Positions 21,601 to 35,500 of a stretch of 64,000 bases of DNA are shown here, piece after piece. The notes below the pieces were generated by a model. It did not search any database. It was not told the origin of the DNA and saw nothing but the letters and a program-made list of their open reading frames with translations. A program made the position numbers and the translations under genes. The DNA comes from Euborellia annulipes. Its lineage: Eukaryota > Arthropoda > Insecta > Dermaptera > Anisolabididae. Each line of letters starts with the position of its first letter. Positions within the stretch are counted from its first letter, which is position 1. The stretch lies in NCBI GenBank assembly GCA_023213315.1, contig JAKCPI010002924.1, forward strand, positions 1 through 64,000, given 5' to 3'.

Positions 21601-24600
21601 ACGGGGCCTCAGTCTGCCTCCCCAAGTCGATGTGTTATTGGTTTGGTTAGTGGATGTGTTAGGAGATTGGGTTTGTTTCTGAGATTTGGATTGGGTGTGT
21701 GTATGTGTGATCGTGTCTGTGTTTGATTTAGGTTGACTTTGGGGCCTCAATCTGCCTACTCCCCCAGTCGATGTATTGCCGGATGTTTCCGAGGCTTGTG
21801 TTTGTCTTTGAGATGTGTTGGGTTGTGTGGTGGCGGTTTGCGTGTTGATGGTCGAAGTGATTTGTGGGGTTGGCAGTCGGGGAAAATTCTCTTTTATTTG
21901 ATTTTAATTGTGGCTCGCAACTGAGCCAGTCAACACCTCGAGCTCCATAGCAGTAAGCAAATCCAAAAACAAATCACTTCGACTATCAACACGCAAACCG
22001 ACATCTCTCAAACACAAGCCTCGGAAACATCCAGCAATACATCGACTGGGGGAGTAGGCAGATTGAGGCCCCGAAGTCAACCTAAATTAAACACAGACAC
22101 GATCACACACACACACACGCACCCAATCTCCTAACACATCCACTAACCAAACCAATAACACATCGACTTGGGGAGGCAGACTGAGGCCCCGTAGTCAACC
22201 CAAACCGAACACAAACGCAATTACACACACCCAACCTTCCTACGGCTCTCAGAGACCAAACCAAGCCTCTGAGGCATCCAAATTGACTTGGGGACCAGCA
22301 AGACTGCGACCCCGTAAACAATCCACCCCAACAATTCCCCCTAATTCCATACTCTTGAAAATGGCTCCAAAGGAGAGCGAAACGTCGAGTAAATCTCAAC
22401 ATCACACGCGACACAACCCGAGAAAACTTATCTTCGCATACATCCGGTCGCGGAAACCTTCCAGAACATATATATATATATATCGAGTTGCCATTGCGGA
22501 TTTCACTAAAAGATCTCGTTATTTCTATTTTTATGCATGTTTACATCTTCGCATGATCTTTTGCTATGTTATTAATATTGTCAGGTCCTCTATGAAACAA
22601 TCGGTAGCAAAATATTCCAGTGATCTGCTAAATAGTGGGCGTGTGTGTATAATAAGCTAAAACATGGCAAAGCAAATCGAACAATTCCATCATTTTATTT
22701 TTTTAAAGGAAGTTATGCGACACAGACTGACCAAAAATTATGTGCTGTGAATGATGATCAAGTCTTAAAAGAATGGCAGAGTTTCCATTATTAGACGAGG
22801 AGCGCTTTGAAGGCGATGACGACCAAATTAAAGCCATAATCGAGACCGATCGTCATCGTTCAACAAGGCAAATAGCAGATACATATATTCTAAACCTCCT
22901 AAAACATCTTGGTTAGCAAAAAATGTCCTTGCAAGTTCCACATATCTTAGGTAACTCGGCAAATATTATTAGAGCTTGGTTGGGAGGGGTTACCTCAGAT
23001 TGCCTTTTATTCCGATCGTTGCAAAATTTCTTAAATGGGAAAAAATTCAGTGAGGTCAAAATTCAATTAGAATTCTTTTTTGCCCTTAAAAACAAAAAGT
23101 TTTATTAAAAAAGGTTAATGATTCTACCCTAAAAAATAATGGACATTATATACGAGATCAAAATTATCCATTTATGGAAATGAGGTTTTCCTTTTCCTCG
23201 AAAATCCGCAATGACTTAACTTCCAACCCAATAGATATAAAACATCTTTTTTTATTAAAATTAATATTAACAAACTTTCAATGTGGATATGCAACTATTG
23301 TATATATATATATATGCTATGCGAAGATAAGTAATCGCCACCTATGATATATAAATAAATAAATCGGCTAAATATTTTTACAAAACTACATATAAAATTA
23401 CTTCTACAAAATTTGTATAACAAAATAAATAAATAAGCCCTCACCACTACTTCTAATAAATAAATCAAGACATTCAATTTGTTAATATTTAGCCAAAATA
23501 AAGAAAAATTTTAAGTATTAAATAAATAGCTAACTAATCTAATTGAAAATAAATAAACAGAGCAACATTACATTAATATTAACATGGAATTATTTTTAAG
23601 GATAAGGAAAAAAAAAAGGAGGAAAAAAAAGACAAAAGAAAGAAAAAAAAAATAACAGACACACCTCCACCCACAACATGATTGAGGACATGGAACTTTA
23701 GAGAATTTCCATCTCGTCGAGAGATAAACACACATACCAAATTATGAATGGAGAAAAGATTTGTTAAGACCAATCAAAGTTGAAGCTGAGACGGAGCTTC
23801 GTGCTTCGTGCTTCGGTCCATTATGGCTGAAACGTTTCATAATAGTGAATTTGTTTGCATTCTCCCAACTTGAACATTAAATTTCATTTGCTTGCATTCT
23901 CCCAACTTGAACATTTAAATTACAATTGCTACAAACTCTACTATTAATTCTTAATAAGCTATTTTTTTTTTTTTTGATCCTTAACTAGATATATTTAATT
24001 TCGAACAAGATAATTCAATCAAACAGGTCAGAGAAGTTGATTTGAAAGGCCGTCGGCACACGGGGAATAAAAAAAGTCACGAGTTGATGTTGACAATATC
24101 GAGAAATAAGGATATTCGCACATGAGCCTCCTTTACTTAATATATGTGTTATCGAAAAGGTTTTAGAAGGAAATGTCGAGTGAGAGGAAGAAATTTTGTA
24201 TGTACCTGAATCCGTCTACAAGATCCTGACCAAAAACAATTCATCTTCACTGATGGCATCGTGCATTGAGCATTTGGCCTTAAAGTTTTGAGTTCGATCA
24301 AATGAGATATTCTATTTATTCTATGTAGAATAATCAGTTGCTAATAATAATGGGACGTTAAAGTTTTTCTATTGAAAGTATGGTGTTATTTGACATGTAT
24401 TTTAATACTAGTATCCTTATTAACATTTATTTTATATATATAATGGTTTATTAATATTGAATTAAGGATGTCGCACTGACGAAATTAGAAGACGAATTGA
24501 GATTGCGGGAATTGTAATATGAAAGAAGATAACGACCAGACAATCCTTCAAAGCCTTCGAAATGTGAAAGTGCTAACAGAGTATCTCTATATTACTCAAA

Positions 24601-26547
24601 TTTTTTTTGTTGCAGGTGGAAATAATTTGATAGAAAAATTATTGTCGGAGATTTTATTGAAATGACGACTGAATTGCTAATTGATCAGTATTCGGTCAAA
24701 CAATCTGACCATCATCAGACCAAAATCTCCAAGTTTCAACGTATCGGGACGTACATAACAAATCTTTATATATATATAATGTGAAAGCCAATTTTATATT
24801 CAATGGTGATTACATTATTTATATATAAGGAAAGGACCGGAGAATAAAAGCCAGTATTTTATGGACCCTCTCACATCATCTTTAATTAGCAGATATTTCG
24901 ACTGGCATCACGCCTAGTCATCATCAGTGCAAACAAATGATTTGGCGGAGGGCCCGTGTCAAACAATAGGTGATGATTATTTTAAAATTTCAGAGAAGCA
25001 GGGGCCAGGCGCAAGTGCGAGCGAACGTTCTAAAATAATCATCACCTACTGTTTGACACGGGCCCTCCGCCAAATCATTTGTTTGCACTGATGATGACTA
25101 GGCGTGATGCCAGTCGAAATATCTGCTAATCAAAGATGATGTGAGAGGGTCCATCAAATGCTGGCTTTTATTCTCCGGTCCTTTCCTTATACATCTGATC
25201 CAGCATAAATCTTCCAATTGTAATAATTATATATATATTTTGTTATATACGTTTAAACTTGGAGATTTTGGTCAGATTGTTTGACCGAAACTGATCAATT
25301 GCAATTCAGTCACGGCTATGAGGGCGAGAATTGAAATAAAAGAATATTTGGCTGCAATCGTCTTGTTTTTTTCCCCCGACTCCATCATCATTAAACCTAC
25401 AGCCAGCCACAGATCTTTATCGATTGAATAAAATCTCCGAAAATAAACTTTTTATAAAATTATTTCCAACTGCAACAAACTGTAAACCTTCTTTCTTTCT
25501 TTTATTTAAGGATCAGAAAATCTTCAATGAGCAACGCAGCTAATCGTTTTTCAATTTTTATTTAAGTATAAAGTGCCAGGGCCAACGTTTCGGTCGCATA
25601 TAGGACCCTCATCAGGGCCATCATGCGACCGAAACGTTGGCCCTGGCACTTTATATACTTAAATAAAAATTGAAAAACGATTAGCTGCTTTGCTCATTGA
25701 AGATTTTCTGATCCTTAAATAAATCATATTATCAGCTATACACCTCAATTAAATTTTCTTTCTTTCTTGCAAATATCCTACTCTCTACAAATATTATTAG
25801 ATTAGATTGTTATTTCGGAAAGAAAACGGCCATGAGGAGGATCGAAGATGCGCTGACCAGATTAAAAAATTGACTGGCAGCAGCCCTCTAAAAAGAAAAG
25901 CTGTTTGAAATGTTTGAAGGAGATGATATAGCTGAGTGTTGATAATCAAATAGGTAGAAAGAATGAGCAACCAGCTAGTTATATTTCAATTTATTCATAA
26001 ACCAGGGCCGACGTTTCGGCCACATATGGACAATCTTTAGGGCCAGATTAATGTCTGGAAAAATATTTAATAATCCTCGCCTTAAATCCCAATATAACTT
26101 GGAGACTTTTTTCAGACATTAACCTCGCCCTGAAGATGGTCCCATATGTGACCGAAACGTCGGCCCTGGTTTATTAATAAATTGAAATATTTCATTCTTT
26201 CTACCCATTTGAAGACAGGAGTTGTTTAGATTCGTTAGCGAATTATCTAAGAATCATATCGTTCCGTGTGCTGACGGGCTACAAACTACAACTTTTAATT
26301 TTGCATTATTTTTTCTTATAATACCCAATGTTAACATTATCTAGTTAATATCTAGTCCTAAATTTCCCAATAATAATCTTTGAGAGGTCGTTTAACGAAT
26401 TTCTCCATTCAATTGTCTTCAATCATTATTTGCTTTGGTTAGTCAACTAGAGATATATAATAATAAAAAATATACTACAAGAGCATAGATGACAACAAAT
26501 GTTTGGTTGGTTGACCGCGCAGCGTGCAGGGGACAAAAAACAACACC

Positions 26548-26584
<37 letters not shown>

Positions 26585-29500
26585 TTGTTTCTTTTGTTGA
26601 CGTACCAGTCTTACCGCGCGCCTTGGCTGCTATGTATGCAACATAAGCTGGAGAATTGTGATACACTTTCAAATTTTTCTCATACTCTAACTGAAACACG
26701 AGAGAGAGAGAAGGACAGAGAGAGGGGGGCTTGAGCCGATTGTTTTCAATTTATTTATTTATTTTTAAAATAAAATAAATAAAAATTTCATTTGCGTTCT
26801 CCTTCTGAAAAGAAATCGGGATCCTTATGCATCAAAAAAAGATTTTTTTTTTTAATACAAAATTTCTATTAATCATTCTGTGTTTCTTAAAATAAAAAAA
26901 TCAATTATTGTAGAGTTTGAGCGATCTAGGAAGCAGGGGGGCGTGAGTGCATATTTGATTATTAATTGTTAAGGGTGATTGTTGTAAAAAATATGTAAAC
27001 AAAAACAAGAGCTTTCTTTCATTTATAACCTAGTGAAACCTCAAATATATTAAATTTTACTTTGACGTAAAATCTACACGACTTTCCCTCCAAACCAAAA
27101 ACAAGCGCGTTAATTAAGAATGGGACAATTTTTCGATTGATATTTTGTATTTATTCGCTTATCTTATCAAGCAATAATTCAAATTTATAAATGAGAAATG
27201 ATTGAAGGATGTGTAGAGGCAGAGGCAGCCAAGAAATAATTCTCTCGATGATTTTTACTAATTAGCCGGAAACGTTTCGGTGTATTTATTATGTACCATC
27301 CTCAAAATAAACTTAGGCTATTATGAAATATTCTGGTATTCGTTGTGAATATATTAATATATGGTACAGTGAGGGTCAATATTAAGACCCACCATGCGAT
27401 TTCTACTTGTGATTATTTCATTGTTTATATAAAAGAAAAAGAAAATCTTTATTGGAAATTTTCTTGGTAAGCAGCATGAAAGTTTTCAATAGAAAATGTA
27501 TAATATTTTTTTAAAACAATGAAATAATCACAAGTCGAAAACGCATGGGTGGGATTTAATATTGTCCCTCACTGTACATAATAAATGCACAGAAACGTTT
27601 CCGGCTAATTAGTAAAAAGCATTGAGAATTATTTCTTGGCTATCTCTGCCTCTGAACATCCTTCATTAAATATCTACAGGCACAACTTTTACAACAATTT
27701 ATAATAGAATATCATGTACAGTGAGGGACAAAACTAAGACCCGCCCATGCTTTTTCTACATGTGATTATTTCATTGTTTTTATAAAAGAAAATGAAAATC
27801 TCTATTGGAAATTTCCTAGGTTTGAACCAGGAAAGATTCCATATAAAAATATTATATTATTTTTTTTAAAAACAATGAAACAATCACAAGTAGAAAACGC
27901 ATGGGTGGGACTTAATATTGTCCCTCACTGTACAAATTCATCATATTTATTAATTGAACCTTTGAGAGGATTTCTCATTTTGTTCATCTGCCAATGGAGA
28001 ATTTGAAAATTAGTAATTTATTAAATTCAAATGCGGTGAATTGAGGCAGGGCATCCGCGGTATCCGTGGTTCAAATCCCTATCAACTGTTTAAATTAATA
28101 AAATATAAATACAAAACAACTTATTAACAAAAATGTCGAAATCATGAAATATTCGCATATTGGTGCAAAAGACGCATGCGCAGTACAATAATACCCTTCA
28201 CATGCATCTAACATCTAACAAATTTTGTAAAACGGGAATTTTATTTATATTTGAAGAGAACAAAAGAATGATTAATAGAAATGCCATATTAAAAACAAAT
28301 CTTTATTTGAATCCAGCAGCAGTTTATGACCATCAAATTGGAACACAAAAAAAAAATCAAGGAACAAAGAACCCAAACAGAGCGAGGATCAAAAACAATC
28401 TCCAATTTGAGAGATGATCTGACCACCATTCACACACCCTACGATTAACACACAAGAGATGCTAATAAATAAGAGAGAAATGGAGTTTAGTGGGCAAAGA
28501 GTGAATGAAATAAATAAAAGGGTTGTGTCATTAGAGGTTCAGGCTTTTTTTTGTTTTTTTTTTTGGCCCTTTGAGCGAGTACCTTTCGTTTTCGCAGATA
28601 TCCAAGAAAGATACGCAGGTGAACTGTGATAACTTTTCAAACTTTCATTATAAGTTGCCTGAAATACAGCAGATAGATATGACAAAGAAAAATCTCTTTT
28701 TAACATTAACCAGGAAAATAATTAGAGAGAAATTTAGAATTATTTTAATTAAAATATTACAAGAATTGTTTCAAACAAGCCAAAAGGCAGGGGAATATTT
28801 TAATTAAAATAATGTAATTAAGGGAAGGAAGATAGTTTATAATAATAATAGGCGTTTAGTAAAAAAAGTCTCTATTTTCCACCCTCAGGAGTTGCCTCCA
28901 AATTATTATAAAAACAATTCGGCCAAGTGATTAGCAGTTGTGGAAAGCTTGAAGCTTCTAGCCCCCCATTAATGTTGAAGGCAATCTTTCTAAACGATTT
29001 TATAATAGTTTAGTCCAGTAATTAACTGAAGAAATTTCAGGCTATAGACTATAAATAAATAAGTAGATATATTCTTGGACTGCAGAAAGAGGTATTATAA
29101 TCAGAGAAGAGAAAAGTATTTTTTTTAAGCTTCCCCCCCCCCCAAGCTGGGGGCGGACCCTCGCCTTTTCTTACAAGTTATGAAAAAAATTATTATTATT
29201 ATTTTATTTTTTTTTTAAACACTCACACTTTTTTCCCATTCACACACAGTCTTTTCGGCAACTCAGGTCATATAAGACTTTTTACGATACCAGTTATTTG
29301 TAAATATATGCATTGGGGCCCAGGATTTATTTAACCATTTGGTATCCTTCGCCCGTCCGGGATCCGAATCCGCGACCCTTGGTATACAAGGCAGGCGCTC
29401 TACCAAGTACACCAAGCCCGAGGGCAAAAAAAATTATTGCTATATTTCAATCCAGTGCCTACTTGAAGATTTGTTTACATTCATAGAATACACAAATGCA

Positions 29501-32500
29501 GAGAATACATAAATATTTCTCTATACATTTTCTATGGGAGAAATAGTAATTTTAGAATTAATAACTTTAAAATAATAATCCAAATGGCTTAAATAAGAAT
29601 GCCTGGACCCCAAATATGTATATTAATCAATAACGAATATCGTAAAAGTCTTATATGGCCTAAGTTGCCGAAAAGACTGTGTGAATCCAAAAAAGCTAAT
29701 AATAATTAATAACTCAAAAAGTTATAGAAATTTCGGGATGAAAATAATTTTCCTGTAATCCTTGGAAGGTCCTCTTTAAGGATAAAAAATTTGGTTTCGA
29801 AATTCCAAAAGCAAGTTTAAAAATATCTCGAGTGTGGTAGTGGCTGTGATTGAGAAATTTGAACAATGGCAGGAGGTGGCAGCTAGGAAGGAGTTTCTCT
29901 AAAACATGAAAAATTCGCGACGTTTCGGTACTCCCGATAGCCTGATGATAGTCGAATAAATTAGGACCGAAACGTCGCGAATTTAGTCATTGGAGACACT
30001 CCTTCCTGGCTTCCTGTGTTTTGTCTTCTCTGAATATAACACCTCATTTCGGGTCCAAGAAAATATCTACTTATTTATTTATATAGATATGAATATATTC
30101 ATTAATCTTTGAACATCTGAGGATGTAAGAAGTGTCCGAAAAGACGAGCATGGAAAATAAATAGACTTGAGCCTAATTTTTTCAAATCTTATGAAATAAT
30201 ATGTTTGGACCTCTACATGCTTCTTATTCTATTGACATTTCTGGAATTGTAAAATTAAAAATGTTAAATTTAAATAAATGCTCCAATATATTGTTTAAGG
30301 AAAAATGAGTGTAGACGAGTGTGTTTAGATTGGACATATTTGGTGCATCCCTGAAGTGAGGGACAATATTAAGTTCCACCCATGCGTTTTCTTCTTGTGA
30401 TTATTTCATTGTTTTTATAAAAGAAAATTAAAATCTTTATTGGAAATTTTCTAGGTTTGAATCATGAAAGTTTCCATTAAAAAATATATAATATTTTTTA
30501 AAAAACAATGAAATAATCACAAGTAGAAAACGCATGAGGGGGGGGGACTTTATATTGTTGTTTACGAGTTTTTCTGAGCCGAAGTGATTTGGTGAAACGC
30601 AGGGCGCAAAAGGTTCTAAATGAGGAAGAAGGAAATAAATAAATCTCATTTATTTCATCTTCTTCCTTTCAATTTTAAATTTCTTCAATTATATAGGTCT
30701 TAGAAAGTAAAGCTAATAAAAAAATATGCTTTATTTTAAAATAAATATATAGATGATATGACAAGAGAATATTTTCAAAACCAATTTGCATGCCTTCTCA
30801 ACTACACATGCATCAATCAACACAGAATAAACGTTTTGCGAAACATCTCCCATATCCAAGTATGTCCATTTTGAAATGCATATTTTTTTATTATCTGGTC
30901 TCTCGCTGAAATTATTATCAAAATAATTTCCCTATTTCAATTGAATTGGCTACCAATCAAATGAAATAAATAAGAATGGGGTCTAAATGGCCGTAGGTGC
31001 CGAAAAAAGTATAGATGTGACGTAATATTAATAGGAGGGTGGCCTCAAATGAGGAAATGCAGCTATAGTTTTTTCTTTATATATTTATTATTCAATTGAC
31101 ACAGCTGACGTTTCGGTTTCTTGTTTGAACTGTCTTCAGGGCTGACAAAAAGTCTAAGAATGTGTCATAGTGTATATATTTGTTGTATAAGGTGCCTGAA
31201 AAGCAAAAGGGTCTGGTGCAGATAATCTCTATTATTATTATTATTATTACTTGAAATTCCTACCGGGTTCCCCGTTTATTTATCCGAGGTGAAGACACAC
31301 ATCTCAAACCCAACCGGGAGCCATCTACCGCCACCCCGTGAAGTTACGTTATTTCCTATCTCTAACTCCTCCTCCTGCTTTCGTTTCTAGCTAGTGAACT
31401 AATTCTTATTTCTGGTCCCACCTAGTTCCTTTTATCCAACCTCTTCTATGCTAGTTTGAGGAGGGATCCCTCAGCACCGACTCCTTTCGAAGAATGCATC
31501 ACTGAGAGGAAACTTTCTCTAAGTCCCTTCCACAGGATGGGATGTCACAGCAACTCCCTCTCCTCGTCGACTTGCCTGGGGGCCATTGTGGTGAGATCCA
31601 AAATTCCCAATCCAGTGCCTGCTTGAACATTTGTTTAAAAAAAATAAATACAGTATTTTTATTTAATGAAAAAATCCCGCAAGCCCGGGATCTTCTTTGT
31701 AGAAGCCGACACTCTAGCCCGCTACACCAGCGAACCCCCTAGATAAAGTCTAAAATCCACTATGACACATTCATAAAGACTTTTTGCCAGCTCTGAAGAT
31801 GGTTCAAACACGGAACCGAAACGTCAGCTGTGCAAACTGAATAAATTTATAAAGAAAAAAAACTATAGCTGCATTTTCTCCTTCCTATTAATATTAATAT
31901 AATGAGAATTTTAATTATTTTAAATTCAGATTTGCATAGCTCTGGTAATTTTAATAAAATTATAGTAAAATTTTGAAAGTAGAAATCAATAAGAGATTCT
32001 ATTTATAATTAAATTTCTTTATTTTGAACATAAGAGCCGAAACTGTTTAAAATAATTGACTGCTAATCACTAAAAGATTTGATCTGTCATAAGAATACAT
32101 ATAAAATATAAATAATTACCTTTTCTGCTTCATATTCTTCGACAAATTCGGTTTTATCCTCGTCGGGAAGGTCCCTCCACATTTGGCCAATGATTTTGCC
32201 AATCTCCCATAATTTCAATTCGGGATTCTGCGCTTTGACTGTGTCCCACACTTTGCGACTATATCGCATGTAGGGCATCAAAGGCTTCTCTGGTGGCTTG
32301 GGAGGTTTCGGTAAGCGGGAATCTGCCTGAAAATAACAGCAGCAACGGGATTATTCAGAGTTTGAGAGATATTCAAATGAATATATACTTACTGCTGAGC
32401 CTTTTCCCACTTTTTTGAGGGGTGAAACCTGGATGGCCATGAGAAGTTGTAACAAAAGGACTCTGCAAAAATATAATAATTAAAATCATTTAGCGTAGGA

Positions 32501-35500
32501 GTATTCTTGCTAAATATTAGCTGTAACTCAGGTCTATTCTCTAAAAACAAAAGTTAAAATTGAACATCATAAATTGGGTGTTAAAAAGTAAAATAATAAC
32601 ATCAGCGTTAAAAATGCTATTCTCTAAACCAGGAATGGCGAACATTTTTGAGACGTCGATTAAATTTTGTTCATATTTTTTTTTTTTAGTAGTAGCTTGT
32701 GGGTCACATTTGCACCAGAGTTAAGTTTGAAAATTTTTAACTAAGTATTTTTTAAAACAAAACATCTTGAAAATTCAATTGGCTTTGAAGATTTAAAAAT
32801 TTTTAGTGCGCCATCACCGCTTTAAACCAAGTATTAACAGCGACGTTAACATTTTTATATTAAGTACCGCGTTATAATTTTAAAGGCACTCCTAGACATG
32901 ACATTCATTTTTAACACCATTGACTAAATGTTTAACGCGTTGGCGTTAAAGTTTTTGCTTACAGAATAACAATTTGAAGCAGAGGTGTTAAAATGAATTA
33001 ACGCTTATTTCAATTTGTTAAAAGTTAACGTTTTTGCTTAGAGAATAGACCTTGCGTTAATGCGACGAAATATTGAAGTAGCAGTAAAAAATTGAGATAG
33101 GCTGATTTACAGAACGTTGTTGATGAATAGTTCAAGGCAAATTTTTTATTTGACGTTGATAATGTATTCAAATTATTATTTGTGAGCTTTTATTCAGAAC
33201 GTAAAAGTTTCGGCCAGTAGAAGATAATATGAGTATTGTCTGTTTATTTGTGATTATTTCGATCCCAGTGTGGGAAGCCTCGGTACAATTTGTGTTTATG
33301 GCAGGTTGACCGACTATAAAATATTGGATCGAAATAGAAATATGTGATGATATTCATCACAACGATTGCTTGTAGTGAGAATGATTCTATCACACTGGGA
33401 TTAAAATATTTACAAATAAATGAATAATATGCAAATTATCTTTCTCTGCCCTGGGTCTTTATGAAATTAAAACTTCCTTAAGACCATCTACAATCGATTC
33501 AGTTCAACTAATTACAATTTGAGATTATATGGAATATCGGAGATTTGAAGCAATCACTTCGGGGTTACTGTCAACGTTTCTAAAATAATTCAACTTACGC
33601 CTGTCTATACCAAGGGTCGCGGGTTCGGAGTCCGAGGATCCCTTTGGATGCCAAATGGCCTAAATAAGAATGCCTGGACCCATGGGCGTACCCAGGATCA
33701 AATCTAGGGGGGGGGGGGGGCAGATCATGGCCGTCCAGATTGTGACATAGCTTTTTTTTTATATAGAGGGGAAAAGCCTTCGAATTAAAGGCATAAAAAC
33801 CCTCGAGTCCTAAATCATTCCCCGTCGCCATCGCCCTACCTAATTTTGTTTTGTTTCATCACTTTATAAACATTTAATTTTTTTTTCTTGCTTCTAGGGG
33901 GGGGGGGCAGCTGCCCCTGCCTCCCGCTGGGTACGCCCATGCCTGGACCCCCAATAGATATATTCATTAACAACGGTTATCGCAAAAAGTCTTATCTGGC
34001 CTAAGTTGCCGAAAAGACATGTGAGTGTGAGTGTGAATGAGAAAAAAGTGTGAGTGTTTTAAAAAAATTAATTATTAAAAAACTTACGCCTGTCATTGAA
34101 GAATTATTTGACGAAGATGAAGCTCTTAGTCGTTCTGGAAAATAGTAAAAAAAATATTTTATAAATTTACAAAATTATAAAAAAAAAAAAAGAAATCATA
34201 AAAAAAATGTTTAAAATGTCTAAAATCAAGCAAAATAACTAACAGAGGCAAAAAAATAGATAAGCCTATAATATAAGAGAATGCACCTAAAAATCACAAA
34301 AAAATTTTCACTCAAGCAAATATGTCATAAGCAAAGACAAGCAAAATAAAAAAATAAAAAAAAAAAAAATTTTTTTGTAAGGCAATAAAAAAACCTACCT
34401 TGAGGATTCAAGAAGGGGCTTTGAGGTATACTTAAAAAATTAATATATTTTTAAGGAAAAATAGGGTTAAATTGCATTGTATGGGAGGATCACATATGTG
34501 AAAGTCAATAAGCTCAGATGATCATGTAATCACAGGAGGGGAGATACCAGGGGAATGACTCAGGAGCCAGGGTCTATTCAAACGGTCTAGTCAGCCCAAA
34601 GACATGGTGCCAGTATGAGAAAATATTTAAATTTTGTTACCATGGCAACCATTTCTCCTATCTTTCATATGAAATGCAAGAGTAAGAAGATTTCAATGGC
34701 ACAATGAGAATATACATTTTAAGGAGTATCTAAAAAATAATTGATTTTTGAATTTTAATCAAAATCGTTGAAGGAATTTTGAGAAAATCGAAAAAAAACT
34801 GAAAAAGTGCATCAGTAAAGTACTAGTACTCTTTGGTCGATTTTGTTCAAATGCTTCGTGTTACGTCCCATGGGGGTGCCTAACTTAAATATAAAATTTC
34901 AACCTCCTAGTTCAATTCCTTCATGCTTTAAATTGAACCGGACAGATACAGACAGACAGACCATGTCGCGAAAACCACTGGAACGGCCCGCTCCACGTTC
35001 GAGCGTTCCAACGAACATATTGAAGCGCGTTCCAAAATGGTACCCATTTCGTGCGGCCGGAACACGCGCCGATATTCGTGCCTCTTGTGGCGGCTTAATG
35101 AATACGCAGCTTTATTAACACACGAAATTCTTTTTTTATCCATTTTTTTCACAATAACAAAAGTTGCTTCTCACGAAACAATTGCCCGACAGCTGTCAAA
35201 TTTATACACGTATCTTTTGAAGTTCCTGCGAGCGCCACAATGAATTCCCCACCCGTGAGCTAGAGCTTTGAATACATGTTATAGTGAATAATTTTAATGA
35301 CCGAAAAGGTAAAATAAAATCTTTACCTTCGATCCTTTCGGTCATTAAAATTATTTCTCTATAAACATATATAATATACTCAAGGCTGGGGAATTAATTG
35401 TAGAGGCTCGCTGTACTAACTAAATATCATATGGATTTAATTCTAGTAAGGCCATCTATGGTCTATCTAGTCTATCTATTAATTAACCTATGGTGTGAAA

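Larger units (their letters stand above)
24615..25475. mobile_element. Two nested hairpin elements
   Basis: Outer arms: 'ggagattttggtcagattgt' (about 25260) is mirrored near 24700. Inner arms 24830-25195 start with 'aaggaaaggaccggagaata' and its complement. The inner element carries the paired motifs 24892-24927 and 25088-25123. Confidence 0.65.
31060..31885. mobile_element. Hairpin element with paired motifs, split by SINE C
   Basis: The inverted ends 'gctatagttttttctttat' carry motifs at 31107-31139 (minus) and 31793-31825 (plus). The loop holds a tRNA-derived SINE (31230-31740). Confidence 0.65.

Noticed and set aside
22103..22414. 103-codon minus-strand frame in the 1-kb palindrome
   Set aside because: Its mirror image exists on the other arm and it is made of the G/T-rich tandem units; no sign of a real protein.
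30110..30155. Hammerhead-like CTGAGGATG...CCGAAAAGACG
   Set aside because: Stem II does not pair well and the GTC site is missing; at best a very old relic.
34928..35243. Overlapping 68-91 codon frames on both strands
   Set aside because: They mix repeat S with the inserted sequence, and no frame resembles a known domain.
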